Below, piece by piece: positions 10,655 through 21,200 of a stretch of 64,000 nucleotides of DNA. The notes under the pieces were generated by a model. The model had not been told where the DNA came from. It saw nothing but the letters and a program-made list of their open reading frames with translations, and searched no databases. Every line of letters starts with the position of its first letter. The first letter of the stretch is position 1. The position numbers and the translations under genes were made by a program. The stretch is from Adineta ricciae. Lineage: Eukaryota; Rotifera; Eurotatoria; Adinetida; Adinetidae. The stretch spans positions 434,001 to 498,000 of the forward strand of contig CAJNOJ010000010.1 of the NCBI GenBank assembly GCA_905250025.1, read 5' to 3'.

Positions 10655-10888
10655 TTATAGAATCAATCGTTATCAATGGAATATAAACTATTATCATGCA
10701 CTTCTAATACAAAAATTTGGTTTATCATTTATTTCGGTATTACACGTATTTCTGAAGCTTTTCTTTACCTGCAAATACTTTGTCTGTTACAATGGATAAT
10801 GACGTTATTCCTCTCTGATGGTTGGAGCCGTATAAGCAATGTCCTAAACAGCAACTGGTGGAACATATATGACCAAGACATTCGTTAA
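10655..10888 (+). CDS. Possible small membrane protein or terminal exon
   Basis: After an acceptor-like CTTATAG, an open frame of about 77 residues runs to TAA at 10886-10888. It has two hydrophobic stretches (IWFIIYFGITRISEAFLYL, LLQWIMTLFL). It may be the last exon of the membrane gene upstream. No family was recognised. Confidence 0.25.
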
Positions 10889-11658
10889 TGATTATTGTAC
10901 TGAAAAAAGAAACGAAATTGTTGTTTGTTTATGTATGCGTGTATGCAGGAAGAAAACTTTTTCTTTCTATATCATGTATTATACGTACCTGTAGTTATCA
11001 GCAAAATATCTTTGTTCATTTTGCTGCGTTTTGTGGAAAGTCAATCTAACTTCTTTCTCAATCGATTACAAACGTGGTTCTTTGATATGTTTTGTTATTC
11101 TTCAAAAATATAAGAGATATTGGGTAGACAAGTACATAAATTTCGATAGTTTTCTAAAAGAATTTCACTAAAAACTTTTCTTTTTTATGATTTCTAAGAA
11201 TATTTTATATTTGATTGATATAATTCGAATGTACCTGAGAGGTGGGTGAGAGTGAAACCTGATTAAAGTGTTTCTTAATTTGCAGCGGGTATCACCGTCA
11301 GTTCTATTATAAAAGCATTGATTCGTTATTTTATTGTAAAAATTACAGTAAAAAAATAACCATAGTGAACTTGTTTTTGTTTGATATTATTGATGTGTAT
11401 ATGTATACATCAATAACTTGACGAGGGGAAGATATATACAAAAAACAAGTCGTATTCCAAAAATAGTAATATTTTCGAAAGATCAGTGGAATTGAAAGAA
11501 ATGCCGGGTGTGTGAATTATTTTTTTCGTAATCATCATTTGTCATTTCTGGTTATCAAAAATGGGATGAAAGTCTTTCCGTGTCATCAACGGGCGGAAAA
11601 GCATCACCGGACATGTTTTTCTAGAACAAACGAGCAATATTTGGAAGACTCTTCAACA
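10889..11658. other. Intergenic; short hairpin at 11388-11415
   Basis: AT-rich sequence between the unresolved membrane ORFs and the convergent CD36-type gene. It contains an inverted repeat with 9-bp arms (TATTGATGT / ACATCAATA) and a 10-nt loop. No coding signal. Confidence 0.4.
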
Positions 11659-13620
11659 TTAACTTCTACTACTCACTTTATGTCTCTCATAAACAAGTAA
11701 AACAACGGCAATGACCATCAAAGTGATGCCGACACCGAGCATTACGTATTTAGTTACATTCATAATTGTAATTGGTGTTGTGACTTTGTTATGAAATTTA
11801 TCGGCATTTGCTTTATCGATTTCCGAATGCTAAAATAAGAATTGAAATTTCGAGAAATCATTCATCCGCTTCAATTACCTCATCCACCCATAACATTGGA
11901 TAGACAACTGGTTTCACATGAGCTATGGCACTGAAATAGTTCAATGGAAATCATTGTCTGATACGAAAATTCATTTATACTCTATGCTTGAATCGTTTAC
12001 AACATTGATATTTATTTGTAATCGCCGAGAACCATTCATGACGACTATTAACAAACGAAATCCTGAGTGTTATCAACTGGTTTTACAAGTACATACTGCC
12101 TGTGCGAGGTTCGATTTCAACAAAACTTCGATGTTTGATTCCATCAGGCGATAAACCATCGACAGATTTTTGCACTGCAGTGTCTGCTTCTAGAAAATGT
12201 GGACTCGATGCAATAATTGGTAATGGAAGTGCCGATGTTCCTCCGCTCACTAGAGGAAGAGATATCCAAAATAAAATTTCTAATCAATCAGAATTCTTAA
12301 ACTTACAGTGAATACATGATTTCAATGAAAATAAACCACTCGGTAAGCATTCCAATTCATGCGTTTTATTTGCTTTGGCATGATTCAAACAAAAACCTTC
12401 ATTATCTGTCGAGTTCGAATAGACAGTATACGGTAGTGTATAACGATATGTTTCAATATTAAATGGATTCGTATATGTTCCATTATATTCAAGATAAATG
12501 GATCGACATATATCCGAAATATACGAATAGACTCGTTCATCCCGGCGTGCGTTGGGATGCCATATTGTACTATCTGTTCCGTTGATCATATTTGCGTAAT
12601 CATTTGACCAATAGGGTAGATGCGTTTCGAAATTAAATCGTTCGATTTTACCAACGTCATTTAGCCGCTCGCGATGATTTGAATCGGAACCAACGCCATT
12701 ATTGATCAAAAATATATTCGAACCAGCTTGTTCTACCTACAATGACCAGCAAGAATTGTATCGAAATTGAAAAACATCGAGGACATTACCGATGCGTAAA
12801 AAGCAGAGACCTGATCGGTCGTGACAATCTCCGGAAATTCCTTTTTTAATGTATGTAGCAATGGATCTTGATAACCCCAGAGGAATTCCTTCACTGAATG
12901 CTGCATAATTGGCTTTTCTTGAACACTTAGCAGTTCTCCGACCATACGTCGAACTATAGCTGGAACATTTTCCATTTGAAGGTAATTGACTAATGTCTAA
13001 AGAAGATTAGAGCTATCAATGTCGGATTTCGAAGTCATTATTCGATTACCATGTACACAATATTCATTGTTGTAATATTCGTATTTTCAGGCTCCGCTGA
13101 TCGCTCACGTTCGAATGTATACGTTCGTGTTTCTTGATAGGATATAGTTTCATTGATATAAGTTCGTATATTGGTTTTCTTTCTTTCCTCTCTGAATGGG
13201 AATATCATATTTTTCGAAACATCACTCATTGAACTTACTTATAAACGAATGGTCCACGTTGTCTTATATGTGGTTTAGAGCTTCCATTTAGAAAATCTGT
13301 ATCAGTTAGGTCAAATACATATATAGATATGTATAACGGCACCGGAGAATCGCGCCATGCATCGTAGAGAAACGTTCCTTGTTTCAGTTCACTTTGCTGT
13401 TAAATAGAATAGAAAGAGAGAGAGAGAGCGAGGAAAGAACGAGATGTTCGAATAGAAGGCAAAGATTATCTTCTACTTTTTTCACGGAATTGTCAATTAA
13501 TGAACTACCAAGTGCTAGTAAAAGGATAGAACCAATGGTAAAACCAATCCCTAAAATGATCAGTATCACGGATGCACAACGTAATCGTTTGTACATTGTA
13601 TATCTACAAGTGCAGCTCAT
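11659..13620 (-). CDS. CD36/SCARB-family scavenger receptor
   Basis: Nine exons join in phase: 13477-13620, 13239-13396, 13050-13191, 12790-12996, 12307-12736, 12097-12249, 11981-12044, 11879-11930 and 11659-11829. The product is 506 residues, the normal length for the family. It has an N-terminal transmembrane helix (SVILIILGIGFTIGSILLL), the CD36 signatures KQGTFLYDAW, RQRGPFVY, EFLWGYQDPLL, YWSNDYANMINGTD, ISDICRSIYL, NEGFCLNH, SSPHFLEAD and FVEIEPRTG, and a C-terminal helix (YVMLGVGITLMVIAVVLLVY) before a short tail. Several NxT/S sites lie in the ectodomain. It should act in lipid or lysosomal-protein uptake (SCARB2/CD36 type); which paralogue is not decided. Confidence 0.93.
13413..13430 (+). 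repeat. GA microsatellite in CD36-gene intron 1
   Basis: A run of alternating GA in the first intron of the scavenger-receptor gene. Confidence 0.8.
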
Positions 13621-13791
13621 TGAATAAGAAATAAAATGAAAAAAGAATTACCACTGAAGAAGAGAAACGAAAGAGCAATGACACACGAAATATATTGCCT
13701 TAGCATATAAAAGGTCACAAACAAAATCAGACAGAACTAATTGGAATTATTCGTATAAAATAAATGTTAAAACTAATCACTTTTTTTCGTT

Positions 13792-15157
13792 TTATCGTGG
13801 ACAGATTTTATTCAATCGTTGTACGCAACGCTCATACCCTTCTTCTTCATAGTCACGTCGGGATACCCATTGAGATGGAATATCTTTCACTAGATTTGCA
13901 TACACAGCGCCGCCCAAAAAGACCATATTTTTGCGTCGAGGTGGTGCTTCGATGCGAATGATGCTTTTTGCTGGCTTTTCCGATTTTCCTTTCAATATTC
14001 GTTCTTCATAGAGTTTCTCCAATTCTCGTTCGAGTCGGGTGCCAAATCCGGGATACATTGTTGTACCACCGCTCAAAACAATTTGTTGGTAAAGCTTGCG
14101 TCGATCGTCCATTGGCGCGCTATTAATGACTTTGAATACTTGTTCGGCAACACCGCTGACATCGAGACCTAATAGAGATGGGCGGAAGAGAACTTCAGGC
14201 GCTTCGAATCGTTCACCCGATAGTTTGATTGTTCGACCGTCGGGTAATGTATAGCTTTCAACTAGTACGGTCGTATCAACCGCTAACTTTCGTTCTTCCT
14301 CAACATCATGGGCAACATAGCAAAGTTTCTCTTTGATTTGTTGAACTGTATCAAAATCAGCCGATTGGTTGAACACATACTAAAACAACAAAAACATACA
14401 GATCTCCAAACAGAAAAGAACAACGCTTCCTCATACTCCGCGAAGAAGTAATAGACGAATTAAATATCTTGTTATGTCTCTTCCGGCAATATTAAGACGT
14501 GCAATTGAATTTTGCAAACAAAACCCGTCAATGACAGGACAAATGTGTGTCACACCATCACCAATATCCACGACCACACCCGTCAAAATTCCCTGAGCAT
14601 ATAAAGTTAATATAGCTTGATATGCTAATGTGCATTCATGAAACTGGAATCGTTCAAGCATAACTTCTAACATTTTCGCACGATTTTTCACTGGATTTAA
14701 TGGTGCTTCTGTCAGAAGAATTTTTGCATTGCGTGGATCGATATTCATCTTCTTTGGACCGAACAAATACGAATAGATATGGTTCATGTCTTCCCAATTA
14801 TTCACAATCCCATTCTCAACAGGATAGTTTATCTCAAGCGTTTGTCGAACAGCTTGTGCTAAGCAAAAGTAATCATAAATAAGTTTCAGATAGAGAAATC
14901 CTTGCTTTTCCAGTACCTTCATCGCCAACCATGATATCTTGAACTTCGATGTTATTTACTTTCGCTCGAGAACGAATCAGAGGTCGACCGACCATACATG
15001 GAAAATGATAATCAGGAAAATTCGATGTACAATAGCCACATTTGATATACTATGAAAAAGAACGTCTTGCTAAATCTGCGTTTTCATCTGAATAAGAAAT
15101 AATACATACGCCAGTACCGTTATCACATACAACCACTTGTCTACCTTCGGAATCCAT
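13792..15157 (-). CDS. ACTR2: Actin-related protein 2 (Arp2/3 complex)
   Basis: Four exons (15110-15157, 14917-15049, 14437-14852, 13792-14379) give 394 residues, exactly the length I know for animal Arp2. The start [16 protein letters not shown] matches the family, as do [95 protein letters not shown] and [14 protein letters not shown]. Arp2 pairs with Arp3 to nucleate branched actin filaments. The first exon holds only 16 codons. It is followed downstream (same strand) by the CD36-type gene with a 171-bp gap. Confidence 0.97.
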
Positions 15158-15541
15158 TTTCAAAGTGAGTAAAAAACAGAAAAAAAAGAACAAAAAAGAT
15201 ATGGAAGATGATGAAGCTATGCATGAAGTCAAGATTCAACGCTTTTATCTAGTGGCATATCTCTTCATCCAATTATATCTACACGATGTAGCTGCCGTTC
15301 TTGTCCATTTGTGCAGCATTCAATCGAAAAGATTAAATCGAAACAAAACATTATGAACTTTTCATGATGACCTTGAAATTCTATCTCGAAAGATCAATGG
15401 TTAATATAAGATTAGGTATACTTTTATTGTCATGAAGTTGTCTTCGTAATAAAACAATGAGGCACATATTTAACAACGTATTTTTTTTTATCAAACTTTC
15501 TACATTCTTTTTTTTATCTTGCGATCATACAGCTGTACTCG
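15158..15541. promoter_or_regulatory. Shared upstream region of Arp2 and GH43 genes
   Basis: 384 bp separate the divergent ATGs of Arp2 (-) and the GH43 enzyme (+), so both promoters must lie here or overlap the genes. No specific element identified. Confidence 0.45.
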
Positions 15542-16657
15542 ATGCTTCGCAAAATACAAAATAGTTTCATCATACTTTCAACAACTATTCTCTTTTATGT
15601 CAATTCAATTAGAATACCAGAAGGTGTTAGTGAATATCCAACGGCTCCCATTTGGTCCAACTATTTAGCAGATCCATTCGCGTTTCAGTCTAATGGGATG
15701 TACTATATGATTGGTACTGCTCCTATTTCGGTCAAAGATAATTTTACATTTCCAGCACTTGTTTCCAATGATTCTGCTACGTGGAAGTATGCAAGTCATA
15801 TTTTGCATATAACGAAACAAGCTGGTCAACCTGATGCTTATTGGGCACCTGAGATAGCTGAGAAAGATAATATCTATTATTTATTCTACTCTGCTGGATT
15901 CGATGACAAAAAACATCGGTTACGTGTCGCTACATCGACATCGCCACTTGGCCCATACGAAGATGATGACGCAATAGAATTAACTGATGTGTCGAAACTT
16001 CCGTTTGCCATTGATCCGCATCCATTTCGTGATCAACAGGATGGACAATGGTATTTATTTTACTCTCAAGATTTTCTTGATACAGATGATGGTTATCGTG
16101 TAGGCACGGGTATTGTCGTTGATCGTCTTCTTGATAACATGACTCGACTAGCTGGGAACAAAACCGTTGTCCTCCGAGCCAAACATGATTGGCAGCTTTT
16201 CGAAGCGAATCGATCAATCTACGATCATATCTACGACTGGTATACATTAGAAGGTGCTGCTGTTTGGCAACAAGAACCTAATGTTTATGTATGCTTCTAC
16301 AGCGGTAGTAATTGGAAAACTCCAACGTATGGTGTCGATTATGGTATTGCGGAGTCACCGATGGGACCCTATAGTGAAGATTCAACTGATCATCCGCGTA
16401 TAACACGTTCAGTTAATGGTAGTATTATTGGCCCTGGGCACAACTCAATTATTCGAGGTGCAGATAATCTGACAACTTATATTGTCTATCATGGATGGAA
16501 TGAAGCACGTACCATACGTTCACCGTATATCAGTAAATTAACATGGAAAACCCAAATACCGATTAATTCGAGTAGCGGACAAGACGTTCTTCATCTAGCG
16601 CTTGTATTTCTTGGTTTTGTTATTTTTATTCTCTTAATTTTTCATCATGCTTTATAG
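15542..16657 (+). CDS. Glycoside hydrolase family 43, membrane-anchored
   Basis: Intronless ORF of 371 residues. A hydrophobic leader (FIILSTTILFYVNS) precedes a five-bladed propeller. The three GH43 acidic residues are visible: Asp44 in LADPFAF (general base), Asp158 in FAIDPHPF (pKa modulator) and Glu237 in LEGAAVW (general acid). GPGHNSI near the end matches the conserved fifth-blade GxGH motif. At the C-terminus DVLHLALVFLGFVIFILLIF is a membrane helix or GPI signal. Family members split arabinose- or xylose-containing side chains of plant hemicellulose or pectin. Such enzymes are rare in animals; the single exon supports a transferred origin. The GH127 gene at 53365-55329 acts on related substrates. 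Confidence 0.88.
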   Translation: MLRKIQNSFIILSTTILFYVNSIRIPEGVSEYPTAPIWSNYLADPFAFQSNGMYYMIGTAPISVKDNFTFPALVSNDSATWKYASHILHITKQAGQPDAYWAPEIAEKDNIYYLFYSAGFDDKKHRLRVATSTSPLGPYEDDDAIELTDVSKLPFAIDPHPFRDQQDGQWYLFYSQDFLDTDDGYRVGTGIVVDRLLDNMTRLAGNKTVVLRAKHDWQLFEANRSIYDHIYDWYTLEGAAVWQQEPNVYVCFYSGSNWKTPTYGVDYGIAESPMGPYSEDSTDHPRITRSVNGSIIGPGHNSIIRGADNLTTYIVYHGWNEARTIRSPYISKLTWKTQIPINSSSGQDVLHLALVFLGFVIFILLIFHHAL

Positions 16658-18049
16658 ATTATATAAGATTCTGTATGTTTTAATGCAGGCGTACTTTCGA
16701 TTCAATTGTGTTTTAGATAGTATGGAAAATGCAGAAAAACGATGAAGATGAATCTATCAACAGGCCAATATTGTCTAGAGAATGAACAAGGAGAGAAAGA
16801 AATATCTGTTAAATTGTCGAGCGAAAGCTATGAGAAACTAAACGAGACATGAAAGAATCTAAGTGGAAGTGATCGGAGAGGGAATGATGAAATAATGAAA
16901 TTGATGACGAACATGCATTCTACTAATGTTAGGGGAGGTTTTTCCAACCAAGAGGTTAGCTCGTCAGCGCTAATCGACTCATTCTTTTGTTTCAAACAAG
17001 CTTGCCGTCTATCGAAAAATCCACTTCAAATCGAACATTGTTGTGGTCGGACTCCAACTAGTGTCACTCAACGCAAACGGAACCTTTCATTCTATGTGTA
17101 TCTCTCTTCTCGTTTCTGCAGAAGCAAGAAAAGGAGAGGGAGAGAGAGCGAGGCAGAAGGAAAGCGGAGAGTGAGAAAGAGAATGCTGAACAAGTGAGCT
17201 ATTTCCTCTCTTTATAATTTACAACGCGCAAGCACAAAAGAATAAGAATAGTAGAAAGAACATGCTGATGCTGATGTTGATGACGGCTGGAACGAAAAAA
17301 TTTGAAGGAAATTTGTAGAGAGACTTGCCGCTAGAATGATCGCTCTTATTTATCAGAGCAGCACGATTTGTTCGGTTGTGTTATGCTGTTAATGTCACAG
17401 CAATAGTAAAGATGGTTCTTCCTCTACATTGGATCGGTCGAAAACGACAGAGAATAAAGATACTCGAACTTATCTGCCTCTAACAATCTCCAATACAGAC
17501 TCTTCTAGGTAGGTTTACACATCTATCAATGCGTTAATTGTGCATGACAAGTGAATGTGAACATGGCATTGTTATACACGCTAATCTCTAAAGAATAATT
17601 GACAGTCGTTGACGAAAAGGATTTAGCCAGTCGAACAAAGAGGACCGATTTCTTTAATTTTAACCTCCATCGACGCGAATGACTACATGGCACACTCTGC
17701 TGTTTACACGGTTAACTTGTTTACAATGAGTTCTGATATATTTCCTCTTCTTCTTCTTCTTTTTTTTTTGTTAGTTGAGCATATTAAGAGTAGAATGCTT
17801 AATTGAAGAGATGAGTAGAAAGAGAAGAAAGAGCGAAAAAGAGAGAGAGAGCGGAGAGAAAGGCAAAATAGAAACATTGTTTCGTCAATAAAGAACAAGA
17901 AAGAAGAAGAAGAAGAAACTAGAAGGAGAATCATTCCCAGGAGATGATTGAGTAGATTATTCAAGTGCTTCGATGATCACGATAAAGTTAGTGTTAGAAG
18001 AAAAAGTCAATATTATTCATATTCTCTCCGTATCATATTTAGATAACAG
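16658..18049. other. Intergenic, 1.4 kb
   Basis: It contains purine-rich GA tracts (about 17120-17180 and 17815-17920) and a TTC-rich stretch near 17740. ORFs at 16895-17197 and 17704-17964 are low-complexity and probably not genes. No RNA gene seen. Confidence 0.45.
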
Positions 18050-20248
18050 ATGAACATGAACACAAAAGACGAATACCTTATACAAACATTTGCAAGTTCA
18101 CCATATCATCGGCGGTATTGCACTTCGATTACGAACGATGTTATACCACGTCGAAATAGCTATCAAATTGCCATTAATACGTCAAAACATGATCATATTA
18201 CCATGAATGATCATATACAGATGATTTCCACATCATCATCGTCATCAACCGAAACTTTGATGAATAATCACATTGGCAAAACTCAATCACTTCGTAGTAC
18301 ACATAGGAAATATTCAAACATGAACGAAAATAACAATCTACAACGAAGTTTGAGTCAACCAGCTGTTCGCACATCCGATAGTGATGTTCTTTTGGAAAAT
18401 GCCACGAATCTGCTTGACTCGCCTGTCCATGCACTTCGACCAGCACATCATAAATCTCGTAATACCTTATCACCAACAAATCTTCAGTCAGGAAGAAACT
18501 CCCTTGCAGCACCCTCATCCGTTGGTGAAAGCAATGATTGTTCAAATATGTCAACAATGCCAATGACATCGATCTATCGAATTCTAATCATTCGTTCATT
18601 TGCATCGGCATTCGCTCTCGGTAGTCTTTTCTCTACAGAAATCTTACAAACATCAATTTATTCAGAAAAACTTAGTTTTCAAACGCTACTCACATTTCAT
18701 CTGTGTGCTTTTGTCACAGCTATTCTACTAGCTACGCATGCGTCTCGTATTCATATCGTTCGTTACCGATGGACAATTTCCAGTGTTCTCGCTTACGATC
18801 GTTGTTCGCAAATTCTCATCGTTCTCTCAACGATGTTCACTGGCACATGGGTAGCAATACAATACTGTGAATCATGTTATTACACCTTATTATTAAGTGC
18901 AACAATTAGTGGTATCAGTTACAGTTGTATGATTATTAAAACATTCGATCATATTTTACAACTATCGACATCATTGCCGATTCAGAGTGTACAAAAACTA
19001 ACTAAACGACTTAATATATTTGCATTTATTTATAATTCCATCTGTCATTTAGCATTCACCATTGGCGGACTTTTTCTCTTTGCAATCATATTATATCAAC
19101 AATATCGAAGAGAATATGTTTTAATTGGTGCGCAACCATGTCTTTTAATCCCTTGCTATCAGTTCGAAAAAGAAGCAGATAGTGACGATAGAAGATTATT
19201 CCGACTACCGCCACAACCAGTTTTAGTCAATTTGACTATGCACTTAAATGAAAAGAAACAAGGTAACGTTAAACATAGCTCGTGCTCAAAATTTCTGTTC
19301 TTTTTTGTGTTTGATTTTAGAGTGGCGAACTGAGCCGGCACGTTATATATTTTTCGTTACTTTATTGATATTAACAATCATTAGTTTATTACCACAAGCA
19401 GGCGCCGAATGGACAACGTCTATTCTGAGTAATAGTCGACGTTTTTCTATTCTTTACTATACCAATGAGGACGCACAAAAGGAAATTTCAATAGCATCGA
19501 AGAGGTTAAATCGTTGTCGTCATTATTTATTCGCATTATTTATTGGTTTTCAAGAGGGCTACGTGTTTGGTAGTATTACCAAAGTAACTTCTGAGAATCT
19601 CTAATAAATCATTCTTTTATCTATGTTTATTTTCCTTATATTCCAGTTCGATGTGACATGTCTGTTTGGTTTACGACATACAGTCGAAATGATGATCGTT
19701 TATGGCTTAGGTGCAACTCTTGCTAGTACATTAGTTCCTCTAGTTATCGAACGTATTTCTTCAACAGTAATTAGAAAAGCAAACACTGCATTGAAGGACT
19801 ATTAGGACATTTTGTTTTTAGATATTAATATCATTTTCCACATGTTTCCATTGTTTGACATTGGCATTATTATTTTTCAGTCGAGCCCAACATATTACCT
19901 ACATTTCACCATTAATTATAAAGTACATTTTATTTTTATCGTTTGGAATTGTTATTGGTCTTTGGTCAACAGTCGCTGTCTGTGAGTACTTTCATTTACT
20001 TGGAATGAGTAAGAGAAACGATGTTTTTTTCTTGACTACTAGATTATCTGTGCGATTCCACGAAATTTTCTTCGTCATCGAGATTTGCTCAATCACTAGC
20101 TATTCGTTCTTTGGGCCGTATAATCGCTTATACGTGTACATTACTTCTATGTCAATTATTACTTTTCTACATCAATGCAATATGTTTATTACTATTATTC
20201 GCTTTTCTATTCATATGCTATTTTTGTTGTAGAGAAAAGAAACAATAA
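18050..20248 (+). CDS. UNC93-like multi-pass membrane protein
   Basis: Five exons (18050-19262, 19321-19583, 19647-19766, 19822-19981, 20043-20248) give 653 residues. About 180 N-terminal residues are hydrophilic and Ser/Asn-rich. Then about ten to twelve hydrophobic helices follow. In the second half, FALFIGFQEGYVFGSITKF then DVTCLFGLRHTVEMMIVYGL and GATLASTLVPL resemble the UNC93 family segment around its GFxxAF...T and FGATxA motifs. The C-terminus ends in a Leu/Cys-rich helix and CCREKKQ. UNC93 proteins belong to the MFS fold and include channel regulators and the TLR chaperone UNC93B1. The family call rests on remembered motifs, so it is moderate. Confidence 0.6.
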
Positions 20249-21200
20249 AAAGAAAGTCATTCATACAATTGGGTAACGATTCCAAACGGATATAATGTGT
20301 CCAGGATAATTTCCGTTAACATCTGTTTTGATCGAATGCATCTGAGAGACATGATAAAAGAAATCTAAGTATGACATACAAGAAATCACAAGCACAAACT
20401 ATGTATATATGGAAGAAACCGAAGATGTGAATAGTTAGAGAAATAATCACTTTTGATTAGATGAATAACATTGTGAATTGTAGGACTATAATCTTATTTG
20501 TAGTGAAGCAATGAATAGTAGTCGACTGTGTAGAGAGGATATTTTGCAACTGATGAAAGAACGTCGATTGTAGAACGAGGGTCTTTTCTGGTGTTTGATG
20601 AATTGAGGGTGAATTCGATGGTCTATAGGAAAGTTGGTTCCGATAATCACAACCTTGATGCATAATATGTATTTAATAAGCAAATGCAGGGAATCGGAAA
20701 ATAGAATTAGAGAAAAGTATTCTTACAGAATACGCTTTAGAATAACGGGACTTGTGATTCGATTCGATAATGTCCCGATGAGTAATTTTTAATCTGGACG
20801 AACATCGATAGTTCTTTCAATCTTTTGTTCTACAAAGGAAATCGGCAGTATTAAGACGATAATTCTTTGATCTATTCATTACCATCTACATGCACATTTA
20901 GTATATGAATGCTATATTTGAGGTGAAAGAAAAAAATATTGAAAACAAACAGCAAATTAGAATAATATCAAAGCGGTGACATAAATACAGAAGACAGACC
21001 GATTGCAAATTGCGAAAAGCAAAATAATTGTGCACATGGAATGTAAATTTCTTTTATCCTAGCAGACATAACAAGATTAGGCGAAAATAAAAAAATAGAA
21101 CCTAAACCTATTCAACATTGATCTATTCCAAAAGAAAACACACATACACATACATGGATACATACAGATGAAGTGGAAAACAACAATTTTTATCTTTTTT
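20249..21200. other. Convergent intergenic region
   Basis: This lies between the 3' ends of the UNC93-like gene (+) and the myosin gene (-). Both 3' UTRs should fall here. No coding or RNA signal seen. Confidence 0.45.

Noticed and set aside
11388..11415. Inverted repeat TATTGATGT...ACATCAATA as a terminator or regulatory hairpin
   Set aside because: A single short AT-rich hairpin in a eukaryotic intergenic region is expected by chance; no neighbouring gene depends on it.
16895..17197. Plus-strand 100-residue ORF
   Set aside because: The C-terminal half is a GA-rich simple repeat; nothing supports translation.
17704..17964. Minus-strand ORF with long Ser/Leu/Phe runs
   Set aside because: It comes from a purine-rich low-complexity tract, with no family features or splice context.
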